NCBI GenBank assembly: GCA_964565895.1
Contig: CAZMGT010000001.1
Span: 1 to 64,000 of the forward strand
Length of the DNA: 64,000 bases
Reading direction: 5' to 3'
Origin: CAZMGT01 sp964565895
GTDB taxonomy: Bacteria > Armatimonadota > Zipacnadia > UBA1398 > CAZMGT01
Positions within the stretch are counted from its first letter, which is position 1; the number at the start of each line of letters is the position of its first letter. The translations under genes and the position numbers were made by a program. This document shows, piece by piece, positions 25,771 to 33,623 of the stretch. The notes under the pieces are model-generated. The model was not told where the DNA came from. It did not search any database and worked only from the letters and a program-made list of their open reading frames with translations.

Positions 25771-26663
25771 GCGCCGAAGAGGCAGCGCGCAGGGGCGGGG
25801 TGCTTGGGCGGATAAAGATGATGCTCGAGCTAATTAAGTTCGAGCACTCCGTGTTCGCCCTGCCCTTTGCCCTGTCCGCGCTGCTCGTGGCCAGCGCGGG
25901 CCGGCCTTCGGGGTGGGTGCTGGGCTGGGTTATCGTGGCCATGGTCGCCGCGCGCTCGGCGGCGATGGCCCACAACCGCTTGGCCGACGAGAAGCTCGAT
26001 GCGCAAAACCCGCGCACGCGCGACAGGCACCTTCCCCGCGGTTTGGTGAGCAGGGGCGAGGTATGGGCGCTTGTCGTTGGCGCTTCGGCGGTTTTCGTCC
26101 TTGCCTGCGCCATGCTCAACCGGTTGTGCCTGGCACTCAGCCCCGTGGCCCTGGCCGCGGTTTTGCTTTACTCCTACACCAAGCGGTTTACCGTGCTCAC
26201 GCACTACCTGCTCGGGCTGTGCCTGGCCATCGCGCCTGTCGGCGCGTGGATCGCGGCCACGGGCGCGTTTGCGCTGGAGCCTTTGGTGTTGGCCGCGGGG
26301 GTTGTTTTCTGGGTGGCGGGGTTTGACATCATTTACGCCTGCCAGGACTATGAGTTCGACCGCCGGGCCGGGCTTTACTCCCTTCCCGCGGCGCTGGGCA
26401 TCGCCCCCGCGCTGTGGGCGGCGCGCGTGGGCCATGCCCTAAGCGTGGGGTTTCTGTTTGCCTTCGGCGCGCTGTGTGGGCTAGGCGCGGCATATGCCGC
26501 GGGCGTGGCGCTCATCGGGCTGCTCCTGCTCTATGAGCACACGCTTGTCCGCGCCGACGACCTCTCGCGCGTAAACGTGGCGTTTTTTACGGTAAACGGG
26601 TTTATCAGCATGCTCTTTCTCGTGGCCACGGGGGCGGATCTTTTGCTCGGGGGAGCGGGGTAA
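25767..26663 (+). CDS. ubiA: UbiA-family prenyltransferase (MqnP-like)
   Basis: A membrane prenyltransferase of 298 residues with about eight or nine hydrophobic helices. Two Asp-rich motifs bind Mg2+-diphosphate: NRLADEKLDAQNPRTRDR in the first loop and CQDYEFD in the second. In this cluster it should attach the isoprenoid tail to the dihydroxynaphthoate ring. I prefer GTG at 25767, which has GGAGGGGGCGGGAG before it and a four-base overlap with ubiX, over GTG at 25749. Confidence 0.9.
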   Translation: MSAEEAARRGGVLGRIKMMLELIKFEHSVFALPFALSALLVASAGRPSGWVLGWVIVAMVAARSAAMAHNRLADEKLDAQNPRTRDRHLPRGLVSRGEVWALVVGASAVFVLACAMLNRLCLALSPVALAAVLLYSYTKRFTVLTHYLLGLCLAIAPVGAWIAATGAFALEPLVLAAGVVFWVAGFDIIYACQDYEFDRRAGLYSLPAALGIAPALWAARVGHALSVGFLFAFGALCGLGAAYAAGVALIGLLLLYEHTLVRADDLSRVNVAFFTVNGFISMLFLVATGADLLLGGAG

Positions 26664-27748
26664 TGTACCAAAAAGATCCGAACCTGCGCGAAGTTGAGGA
26701 AAAGGTCCTCGCCGGCGAGCGGCTGGGGCGCGAGGACCTCATTCTTCTTTACCGCTCGCACGACATTCTGACCATCGGCCGGCTGGCGAACGTCGTCCGC
26801 GAGCGGAAAAACGGAAATCGCGCCTATTTCGTGGTTAACCGGCACATCAACCCGACGAACATCTGCGTAAACCGGTGCAAGTTCTGCGCGTTCTCGCGCG
26901 ACCCGGGCGACCGCGACGCCTACGTGCTCTCTTTGAGGGAGGTGCGCCGGCGCGCGGAGGAGGCGGCCGCGGCGGGGGTTACCGAGGTGCACATCGTAGG
27001 CGGCCTACACCCCGACCTGCCGTTTGAGTACTACCTCGACGTCCTGCGCGCAGTGCGCGAGGTGCTGCCCGATGTCCACCTGCAGGCGTATACCGCGGTG
27101 GAGATCGCCTATTTCGCGGACATCTCGGGGCTAAGCGTGGAGCAGACGCTGGAGAAGCTGCGCGAGGCGGGCATGGGCTCGATCCCCGGCGGCGGGGCGG
27201 AGGTGTTCTCGCCGCGCGTGCGCAAGCTCGTGTGCCCCAAGAAAATCTCCGGCGAGCGCTGGCTTGAGGTGATGCGCACGGCGCACCGCATGGGCATCCG
27301 CTCTAACGCCACGATGCTCTACGGCCATGTGGAGACGATCGAGGAGCGCGTGGACCACCTGCTGGCCCTGCGCGCGCTGCAAGATGAGACGGGCGGGTTT
27401 ATGGCCTACATTCCCCTGGCCTTTCACCCCCAGCACACGGCCCTGGCGCACCTTGCCCCAACGACGGGGTTTGACGATTTGAAGGCCCTGGCCGTGGGCC
27501 GGCTTGCGTTAGACAATTTCGACCACATTAAGGCGTTTTGGATAATGCTGGGGCTAAAAGCAGCGCAGGTGTCGCTCTGGTTCGGCGCGGACGACCTGGA
27601 CGGCACGGTCGTCGAGGAGCACATTACCCACGCCGCCGGCGCGCAGACGCCCCAAGGCGTCGCCCGAGATGAGCTGGTGCGGTTGATCGAGGAGGCAGGC
27701 CGCGAGCCGGTGGAGCGCGACACGCTGTATAACGTCGTTTCGCGCTAG
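26663..27748 (+). CDS. mqnE: Aminofutalosine synthase
   Basis: A 361-residue radical SAM enzyme. Cys68, Cys72 and Cys75 (CX3CX2C, in NICVNRCKFCAFSR) hold the 4Fe-4S cluster. MqnE joins 3-[(1-carboxyvinyl)oxy]benzoate with SAM to make aminofutalosine early in the futalosine route. The related MqnC cannot be fully excluded by eye, but the YFVVNRHINPTN start matches MqnE. The ATG overlaps the ubiA stop by one base (TAATG). mqnA, mqnB, mqnC and mqnD are not in this window. Confidence 0.88.
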   Translation: MYQKDPNLREVEEKVLAGERLGREDLILLYRSHDILTIGRLANVVRERKNGNRAYFVVNRHINPTNICVNRCKFCAFSRDPGDRDAYVLSLREVRRRAEEAAAAGVTEVHIVGGLHPDLPFEYYLDVLRAVREVLPDVHLQAYTAVEIAYFADISGLSVEQTLEKLREAGMGSIPGGGAEVFSPRVRKLVCPKKISGERWLEVMRTAHRMGIRSNATMLYGHVETIEERVDHLLALRALQDETGGFMAYIPLAFHPQHTALAHLAPTTGFDDLKALAVGRLALDNFDHIKAFWIMLGLKAAQVSLWFGADDLDGTVVEEHITHAAGAQTPQGVARDELVRLIEEAGREPVERDTLYNVVSR

Positions 27749-28756
27749 CTAGAGCTCGCAGACAATTTCGCCCACGACATCGCCGCGGTGGTTGGTAATC
27801 TCCGGCCGGCGAAGGTCGGAGAGCAACTTAAGCTGCTCCTCGCCGAGCACGCCCAAGCGCTCGAGCACGGCGATTGTTGCCGGGGCGCGGGCGCGCGAAG
27901 CGCCGTCGTGAACCTTAACGAAAATGCCCCGCCTGCCGCGCAGGTCGGCCACGGCCATGCACCCCTCGGCCCCGCCCTTAGCGACAAGCCACCCACGCGC
28001 AGCGGCCATCAGGCGGCTGTCGCTGGAGAGCACATGGCCGACAAGCGCGGGAAAGGCCATCATCGCCTGGATAACCTGAATTCCCGCGGGGCGCAGGTTA
28101 TCGGGAAGCTGCCCCGGGTCGGCGAGCCAAGCCAGCCCGCGGGCCACCTGCGCCAGGGGCAGGGCAAATGTCGGCGCGGAGCAGCCGTCTACCGCCACGC
28201 GCACGTCGCCCTCGGAGCAGCGGCAGACGGCGCAAACGTTGGCCAAAATGAGCTTTTGCACGGGGTGCTCGGGGTCGGTGTAGTTCTCCGTGGGCCAGCC
28301 CATGTGGACGCAGGTGGCGAGCATCCCCGCGTGCTTGCCGGAGCAGTTATTGTGCAGCTTTTCCGGGGCCTTTTGCGCGCGCGCAAGCGCCCGCGCGGCC
28401 TCCTCGTCAAGCGGAGGGTGCGCCCCGCAGCGCAGCGCCGCCCGGTCTAGCCCGGCCTTGGCGAGAATCGAGGAAACGAGCCGCGTATGCTCCTCCGTGC
28501 CCCAGTGCGAGGCGCAGCAGATGGCCAGCTCCTCCGCCGTTAGCCCAAGCGCCGCTGCCGCTCCGCTGCTCACTACGGAAAGCGCCTGAAACGGCTTTAG
28601 GCTGGAGCGGGGAAAAACAAGCTGCGAGACATCGCCGCAGGCCCAAACGATCTCCCCGCTGGCCTCGGCGACGCACACCGTGGCCAGGTGCACGCTTTCC
28701 ACTACCCCGCCCCGGCGAACCTCGCAGCGCAGTGGTGGCTGCTGTTTTTGCGTCAT
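27749..28756 (-). CDS. R. etli-type (class 3) L-asparaginase
   Basis: A 335-residue protein of the asparaginase II (Rhizobium etli-type) family, which hydrolyses asparagine to aspartate and ammonia and is unrelated to the E. coli enzymes. The S-x-x-K motif is Ser51-Ser52-Leu53-Lys54, followed by conserved NNCSGKHAGML and VDGCSAP. ATG at 28756 has GCGAGG six bases upstream. There is no signal peptide. It ends directly beside mqnE in convergent orientation and follows a small membrane protein gene. Confidence 0.88.
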   Translation of the reverse strand: MTQKQQPPLRCEVRRGGVVESVHLATVCVAEASGEIVWACGDVSQLVFPRSSLKPFQALSVVSSGAAAALGLTAEELAICCASHWGTEEHTRLVSSILAKAGLDRAALRCGAHPPLDEEAARALARAQKAPEKLHNNCSGKHAGMLATCVHMGWPTENYTDPEHPVQKLILANVCAVCRCSEGDVRVAVDGCSAPTFALPLAQVARGLAWLADPGQLPDNLRPAGIQVIQAMMAFPALVGHVLSSDSRLMAAARGWLVAKGGAEGCMAVADLRGRRGIFVKVHDGASRARAPATIAVLERLGVLGEEQLKLLSDLRRPEITNHRGDVVGEIVCEL

Positions 28757-28789
28757 GCTTTGCCTCGCTGGCAAGCGCAACAGGGCGGG

Positions 28790-28981
28790 CTAGGAGGGAT
28801 GGATGGGGCCTCCGCCCGGGGGCTGTGGGCCGCCGTCGCGCCGGAAAAACCGCCAAAACGGCCCGATGATGATCGGCACGAAAATAAACCCGAAGTTGCC
28901 GAAGACAATCGCGGCAACCGCCCCGGCGACGGCCAGGCCGAGAATCGTAGCCAGGACCCACTTGTGCCAAGAATCGCTCAT
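28790..28981 (-). CDS. Small membrane protein, unknown
   Basis: A 63-residue protein from ATG 28981 (MSDSWHKWVL) with one long or two short hydrophobic helices (about 8-45), a basic turn (WRFFRRDGG) and a Pro/Gly tail. No known family is recognised. It lies 33 bases upstream of the asparaginase start and downstream of a leftward promoter-like sequence, so the two are probably one transcript. It is short, but reading frame, start spacing and hydrophobic pattern support it. Confidence 0.55.
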   Translation of the reverse strand: MSDSWHKWVLATILGLAVAGAVAAIVFGNFGFIFVPIIIGPFWRFFRRDGGPQPPGGGPIHPS

Positions 28982-29281
28982 CGCCCGACCCCTGCCTGCA
29001 GCGTCTCCTCCCAAACTACGTCGCGCTCTGGGCCCGCGCCCCGCGAAAGTTTCAGCGGGGGCGCAGCCCCGCGCAGCGCTGTCGTCGCGCTACGCCGCAC
29101 GGAACGTCCCCGCCGCGGGGCAAAATGCGCCCGCGGGGAAACGATCGCACCGTTTATGTATCGTATCTTAGGGAGCGGCGGCTGGCAAATCAAATCGCCC
29201 ACGGGGCACGGGAGAGCGCCTCCGTAGGGTATAATTTGCAACAAACGGGGCGTTTGCCAAAAGCGCTGAGGAGGGACCCGC
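28982..29281. other. 300-base divergent intergenic region
   Basis: Region between the leftward small membrane protein and the rightward GGDEF gene. It holds the minus-strand promoter at 29165-29193, a TATAAT at 29230 on the plus strand without a clear -35, and two GC stems: GCGGGG/CCCCGC at 29055-29072 and CCCCG/CGGGG at 29108-29120. No ORF with a ribosome-binding site was found. Confidence 0.6.
29165..29193 (-). promoter_or_regulatory. Likely promoter for small membrane protein and asparaginase
   Basis: TTGATT, 17 bases, TAAGAT on the minus strand. It lies 184 bases before the small membrane protein, leaving a leader with two short GC hairpins (29055-29072 and 29108-29120). Confidence 0.45.
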
Positions 29282-29791
29282 GTGGCATTCCTCTCCATTC
29301 GCGACAGCCTCACCGGCTTGTACAACGAATCCCACCTCCAAGAGCGGATCGACGCCGAGGTCGCCCGTGCCCAGCGACACAATACCTCGTTTGCCCTGCT
29401 CTTTATCCGCATTGAGAGGTTTGAGGAGTTTAACGAGCAGTTTGGCCACGAAAACGGCAATTTGGCGCTGCTGCGCATTGTAAATGCCGTGCGCAGCGAC
29501 CTGCGCGCCTCTGATGTCGTGTTTCGCTCGGGAGGCGACGAGCTAGTCGTTTTTCTGCCCGAGGCGGACAAGGAGGGGGCGCGGGTCCCGGCGGAAAAGA
29601 TCTTGCGGGCGATCCGCGGCATCGAGTGGTCGGAGCTTACCGGGCGCGACGGCGAGGCGCGGCTTACGGCGAGCATTGCCGTGGTCGCTTATCCCAAAGA
29701 TGGCGAGACAAAGGAAGCCCTCGGGGCAAGCGCCCGACGGGCGTTTGCCGAGGCGGAGTCCGCCGGGGGCGACTGCATCGCCATCGCCTGA
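29282..29791 (+). CDS. Stand-alone GGDEF protein (diguanylate cyclase-like)
   Basis: A 169-residue protein that is almost entirely one GGDEF domain, which makes cyclic di-GMP from GTP. It begins near RDSLTGLYNESHLQ. The active-site motif is GGDEL at 84-88, a Leu replacing the final Phe. The product-inhibition site RxxD is RASD at 75-78, five residues before it. There is no sensor domain or signal peptide, so it would need a partner for control. GTG at 29282 has GAGGAGGG upstream. holA follows after a 6-base gap. Confidence 0.85.
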   Translation: MAFLSIRDSLTGLYNESHLQERIDAEVARAQRHNTSFALLFIRIERFEEFNEQFGHENGNLALLRIVNAVRSDLRASDVVFRSGGDELVVFLPEADKEGARVPAEKILRAIRGIEWSELTGRDGEARLTASIAVVAYPKDGETKEALGASARRAFAEAESAGGDCIAIA

Positions 29792-29797
29792 CTGCCC

Positions 29798-30976
29798 ATG
29801 GCCGAGCGAACACCCTCTTCGCGCAAGGACCTGGGGACTTCCGACGACGAGCTGCGTCGGCTGCATGATGAGATCACCAAGCGGGGCAAAGTTGCCCCGC
29901 TTTATGTTGTCCTGGGCGACGACGACTTTCGCCGCGAGCGCGTGGCGCGAAACATCGCCGCGTGGATCGTTCCCAAAGAGCAACGCGAGCTGAACCTTAC
30001 CGTGCTCGACGGCGCGCAGCTCGCCCCTGCGGAGATCGCCGCGCACCTGGAGAGCGGAACGCTAAACTTCCTCTCCGCGGCGCGGCGCGTGGTCCTCGTC
30101 CAGCGGTTTGCCCTCTTTTCCTACAAGGCAGACGCCGCAAACCCTCTGCTCGAGCGCTTGGCCGGCCTGCCCACGGACCTTACCGTTGTTTTGGAGATCC
30201 CGGGAATGCCCGACCGGCGCACACGGGCCTATAAGCTGCTTGCCGAGCACGGCGTTGTGCTTACCTTTCCCCAGCTTACCGACCAAACGCGCCTGCGCGC
30301 GTTCGTCGTGCGCCAAATGAGGGCCGCGCGGGTTTCGGCCACCGAGGAGGCCCTGGAGCTGCTGCTGCATTTGTGCGGGGCGAACACGCGGCAGCTTGCG
30401 CTGGAGATCCAAAAGCTCGCGGCATATGTCGGCCCCAGGGGAAAGGTGACCGAGGAGGCGGTGCGCGCGGTGGTCAGTCCGTCGCGCGAGGCAGTGGTGT
30501 TCGAGCTCACCGACGCCATCGGCAAGGGCGACGCCCCGGCAGCGCTGAGCGCCCTGCGCAATCTTCTCGCCCAAGGCCATGCGCCCATGGTCCTGCTCGC
30601 CCTGCTCAGCAACCGCGTGCGGCTGTGGCTTCAGGCGCGGGCGCTGGTCGACCGCGGGCTGCTGCCCGAGGAGCTGTTGCGCGCGGGGACGTACTTTCGC
30701 TTTCGCGACCTTTGGGCAAGCGCGGCCTCGGACGAGCTGCGCCAGGCCCTGCCCGCGGACAAGTCGAGCAACCTCCTCGCCCAGCACCCTTACGTGGCGT
30801 TTACTGTGCTTAACGATGTGCGCACGATGAGCCAAGGGGCGATCGCCTGGGGGTTGGCGCGCTGCCTGGAGACCGACGAGGCGCTAAAGACCACCACGGG
30901 GCTTTCCGACGAGGCGCACCTGGAGCTTCTCGCGGTAGACCTGTGCCGGCTCGCGGGTTCGCGCTTGGGCGGCTAG
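29798..30976 (+). CDS. holA: DNA polymerase III delta subunit
   Basis: A 392-residue clamp-loader subunit that opens the sliding clamp. The order matches HolA: an N-terminal AAA-like domain (YVVLGDDDFRRERV, with LNLTVLDG), then helical domains with NTRQLALEIQKLAAYVG, followed by a C-terminal collar domain. It has no intact Walker A, as expected for delta. About 30 extra residues precede the usual start; an internal start is possible. Confidence 0.9.
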   Translation: MAERTPSSRKDLGTSDDELRRLHDEITKRGKVAPLYVVLGDDDFRRERVARNIAAWIVPKEQRELNLTVLDGAQLAPAEIAAHLESGTLNFLSAARRVVLVQRFALFSYKADAANPLLERLAGLPTDLTVVLEIPGMPDRRTRAYKLLAEHGVVLTFPQLTDQTRLRAFVVRQMRAARVSATEEALELLLHLCGANTRQLALEIQKLAAYVGPRGKVTEEAVRAVVSPSREAVVFELTDAIGKGDAPAALSALRNLLAQGHAPMVLLALLSNRVRLWLQARALVDRGLLPEELLRAGTYFRFRDLWASAASDELRQALPADKSSNLLAQHPYVAFTVLNDVRTMSQGAIAWGLARCLETDEALKTTTGLSDEAHLELLAVDLCRLAGSRLGG

Positions 30977-30992
30977 CGAGCGGGCGGCCGGT

Positions 30993-31021
30993 TTCCCATC
31001 CGCCCCCGACGCCGGTATAAT
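30993..31021 (+). promoter_or_regulatory. Possible promoter of Ycf46-like/NHL pair
   Basis: TTCCCA, 17 bases, TATAAT just before the AAA ATPase start. The leader would be only about 15 bases and contains GGGGGAG. It suggests that the pair is transcribed separately from holA. Confidence 0.45.
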
Positions 31022-31041
31022 GTCCCCAGCGGGGGAGCGGC

Positions 31042-32619
31042 ATGGCCAAGGACCAGGCGAAGGAAATCGAGATCCTCATTCGCGCGCGATATCCCATTGT
31101 CTATATCGTCTCCTGGGAGGAAGCGCGGGTTGAGGAGGTCGTCGCGCGCATCGCCGAGGAGCGGCGCAAGAAGCTGTTTGTGTGGACAATCACCAACGGC
31201 CTCGTGCCCTATCTTTCCACGGCGATGGACCAAGAGAGCCGCGATCCCCTCGTCGCCCTGCAGCGCATTCTCGAAGCGCGCGACCCGGCGATCTACGTGC
31301 TTAAAGACTTTCACCCGTTTTTGAAGGACACCACGGTGGTGCGCAAGCTGCGCGACTTAAGCTATGCCCTAAAGGCGAGCTTTAAGACCCTGGTGCTTAT
31401 CTCCCCCGTGCTTGAGCTGCCCCCGGAGCTGGAGAAGGAAGTTACCGTGGTCGACTTTGCCCTGCCCGGGCTGGAGGACTTGGGCCGCTTGCTCGATGAG
31501 CTTATCCGCTCGCTTAAAGGACACGAAAATATCGACTGCGAGCTTGAGCCCGAGGAACGCGACCGCGTGCTTAAAGCAGCGCTCGGACTAACTCTGGGCG
31601 AGGCGGAGAACGTGTTCGCCAAGTCTATCGTAGAGCACGGGTGCTTCGATGTGGACACGATTCTCTCCGAAAAGCAGCAGATAATCCGCAAGACGCGCGT
31701 GCTGGAGTACTTCGACACCGACTGCGGCGTGTCCGACGTGGGCGGGCTGGACCTGCTTAAGGACTGGCTCGCCAAGCGGAGCGAGGCGTTTAGCGAGCGG
31801 GCGCGCGAGTTCGGCCTCCCCGAGCCGAAGGGGCTGCTCTTGCTCGGCGTGCAGGGGTGCGGCAAGTCGCTTACGGCAAAGGCCGTGGCCAACCTGTGGA
31901 AGCTGCCTCTGCTGAAGCTCGACGTGGGGAAGATTTTCGCGGGGTTCGTCGGCTCCTCCGAGGAGAACATGCGCAAGGCGATCCGCATCGCCGAGTCCAT
32001 CGCTCCGTGCGTGCTGTGGATCGACGAGATCGAAAAGGGCCTCTCGGGGACGGAGAGCTCAGGCATTTCCGACGCGGGGACCACGGCGCGGGTGTTTGCC
32101 ACGCTCATCACTTGGCTGCAGGAGAAGGAGAAGCCGGTGTTCGTTATCGCGACGGCGAACGACATTTCGCAGCTTCCCCCGGAGCTGCTGCGCAAGGGGC
32201 GGTTCGACGACATTTTCTTCGTCGACCTGCCCAGCGAGCGGGAGCGCGCGGAGATCTTCCGCATCCACCTGCGCCGCCGCGGACGCGACCCGGAGAAGTT
32301 CGACATCGAGCGCCTGGCGCGGGAAACCGAAGGGTATTCCGGTGCGGAGATCGAGCAGGCGGTTATCGGGGGGCTCTATGAGGCGTTTGCCGCGGGGCGC
32401 GAGCTGCGCACGGAGGACATTTTAAAGGTCATTTCGCAAAGCGTTCCGCTTTCCGCGACAATGCCCAACAGCATCGCCTACATTCGCTCGTGGGCGCGGC
32501 ACCGGGCGCGGCCGGCGTCGAGCGAGGAGCCTCCGCCGCTGCCCCAGGGGGCGCTGGAGGAGCTTTTGCCCGAGCACGCGGAGGGCCACGATGCGCAAAA
32601 GCCGCTTCGATTTTCTTGA
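31042..32619 (+). CDS. Ycf46-like AAA ATPase
   Basis: A 525-residue AAA+ ATPase. The N-terminal half (about 1-190) begins EIEILIRARYPIVYIVSWEE and matches the Ycf46-type N domain. The ATPase domain has Walker A GVQGCGKS at 269-276, Walker B with Asp328-Glu329 (WIDEIEKG), and an arginine-finger segment RKGRFDD. It looks like a full, active ATPase. Ycf46 proteins occur in cyanobacteria, plastids and other bacteria and have been linked to inorganic-carbon responses, but their target is unknown. The last 29 bases overlap the NHL gene. A TATAAT -10 lies at 31016. Confidence 0.85.
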   Translation: MAKDQAKEIEILIRARYPIVYIVSWEEARVEEVVARIAEERRKKLFVWTITNGLVPYLSTAMDQESRDPLVALQRILEARDPAIYVLKDFHPFLKDTTVVRKLRDLSYALKASFKTLVLISPVLELPPELEKEVTVVDFALPGLEDLGRLLDELIRSLKGHENIDCELEPEERDRVLKAALGLTLGEAENVFAKSIVEHGCFDVDTILSEKQQIIRKTRVLEYFDTDCGVSDVGGLDLLKDWLAKRSEAFSERAREFGLPEPKGLLLLGVQGCGKSLTAKAVANLWKLPLLKLDVGKIFAGFVGSSEENMRKAIRIAESIAPCVLWIDEIEKGLSGTESSGISDAGTTARVFATLITWLQEKEKPVFVIATANDISQLPPELLRKGRFDDIFFVDLPSERERAEIFRIHLRRRGRDPEKFDIERLARETEGYSGAEIEQAVIGGLYEAFAAGRELRTEDILKVISQSVPLSATMPNSIAYIRSWARHRARPASSEEPPPLPQGALEELLPEHAEGHDAQKPLRFS

Positions 32620-33598
32620 GCTCGGCGACGAGCTCCCCATCCCCGAGCCCGATGTTCTCGGCGCGCCGGAAAAACCGAAAATTCGCCCCGAGCTGCTCCG
32701 CGGGGCGCGGCTTGCCGTGGTCGAGGTTATCGGCGAGCGGGGCGAGCGCCTGGGCCAGTTTGGCTTTCCCATGGGCGTCTGCTGTGACTTCGAGGGCAAC
32801 CTCTACGTCGCCGACACGTGGCAGCACAGGGTGCAGAAAATTACCCCGGACAACAAAGTTTATGGCTACGGGGGCTATGGGCGCGAGTTGGGCAAGTTCT
32901 GCAACCCTTCCGCAGTGGCAGTAGATACGCGGCAGATTATCTACATTTTGGAGATGGGCAACCACCGCGTGCAGAAGCTCGGCCAAGACGGGTTTTACTT
33001 CTGCACGTTTGGCGGCCAAGGGCGCGAGCCCGGGCTGCTCCAGGCCCCCGAGGACATGTGCCTGGATTTCTGGAACAACGTTATCGTCGCCGATACAGGC
33101 AACCACCGCATTCAAGTGTTCGACCCCAACGGCCGCTGGCAGCAGGAGTGGCTCGCCCGCGAGGCCGGCGGCTTCCGTTTCCCTAAGGGTGTTTTCGCAG
33201 ACAGCGAGGGCCGCGTTATCGTTTGTGATTCGGGCAACAATAGGCTCGTCTTCCTCGACCTACGCGGAAACGTACAGCAGATAATCGAGGGCGGCGTGGG
33301 GACGAAGCGCAAGTTCTCGCTGCCCGTGAGCGCAAAAGTCGACGCCGACGGCAACCTGTGGGTCGTTGACGCCGAGCAGATGCAGCTAATCAAACTTTCG
33401 CCGGAAGGCGAGCGGCTCGCGGCGTTTGGGCCAAACCTCGGGGCCACGGGCAAGCTGCGCGACCCGCGCTCTTTGGCGATCGATCCCGACGGCGACCTCT
33501 ATCTCTCAGACAGCGGCAACCACCGCGTGCTCAAGCTGGGCTATCGCGCCGCTCGGCCGCGCGGCTACGCCCCAGGGGAGAGCACACCGCCTGCTTAA
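32591..33598 (+). CDS. Cytoplasmic NHL-repeat propeller protein
   Basis: A 335-residue protein of NHL repeats, probably a six-bladed propeller, from about residue 45. Repeats show the usual pattern GVCCDFEGNLYVADT, NHRVQKL and GNHRIQVFDPNG. There is no signal peptide, unusual for NHL proteins, which are often extracellular. The short charged N-terminus may be a docking segment. It starts inside the end of the Ycf46-like gene (29-base overlap), so the two proteins are likely translated together and may form a complex; this partner role is inferred. Confidence 0.8.
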   Translation: MRKSRFDFLELGDELPIPEPDVLGAPEKPKIRPELLRGARLAVVEVIGERGERLGQFGFPMGVCCDFEGNLYVADTWQHRVQKITPDNKVYGYGGYGRELGKFCNPSAVAVDTRQIIYILEMGNHRVQKLGQDGFYFCTFGGQGREPGLLQAPEDMCLDFWNNVIVADTGNHRIQVFDPNGRWQQEWLAREAGGFRFPKGVFADSEGRVIVCDSGNNRLVFLDLRGNVQQIIEGGVGTKRKFSLPVSAKVDADGNLWVVDAEQMQLIKLSPEGERLAAFGPNLGATGKLRDPRSLAIDPDGDLYLSDSGNHRVLKLGYRAARPRGYAPGESTPPA

Positions 33599-33623
33599 AG
33601 CACGAACCGGCGCGCGACGCGGG

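Noticed and set aside
29230..29235. TATAAT as a full promoter of the GGDEF gene
   Set aside because: No -35 match is found at 16-18 bases upstream; kept only as a lone -10-like element.
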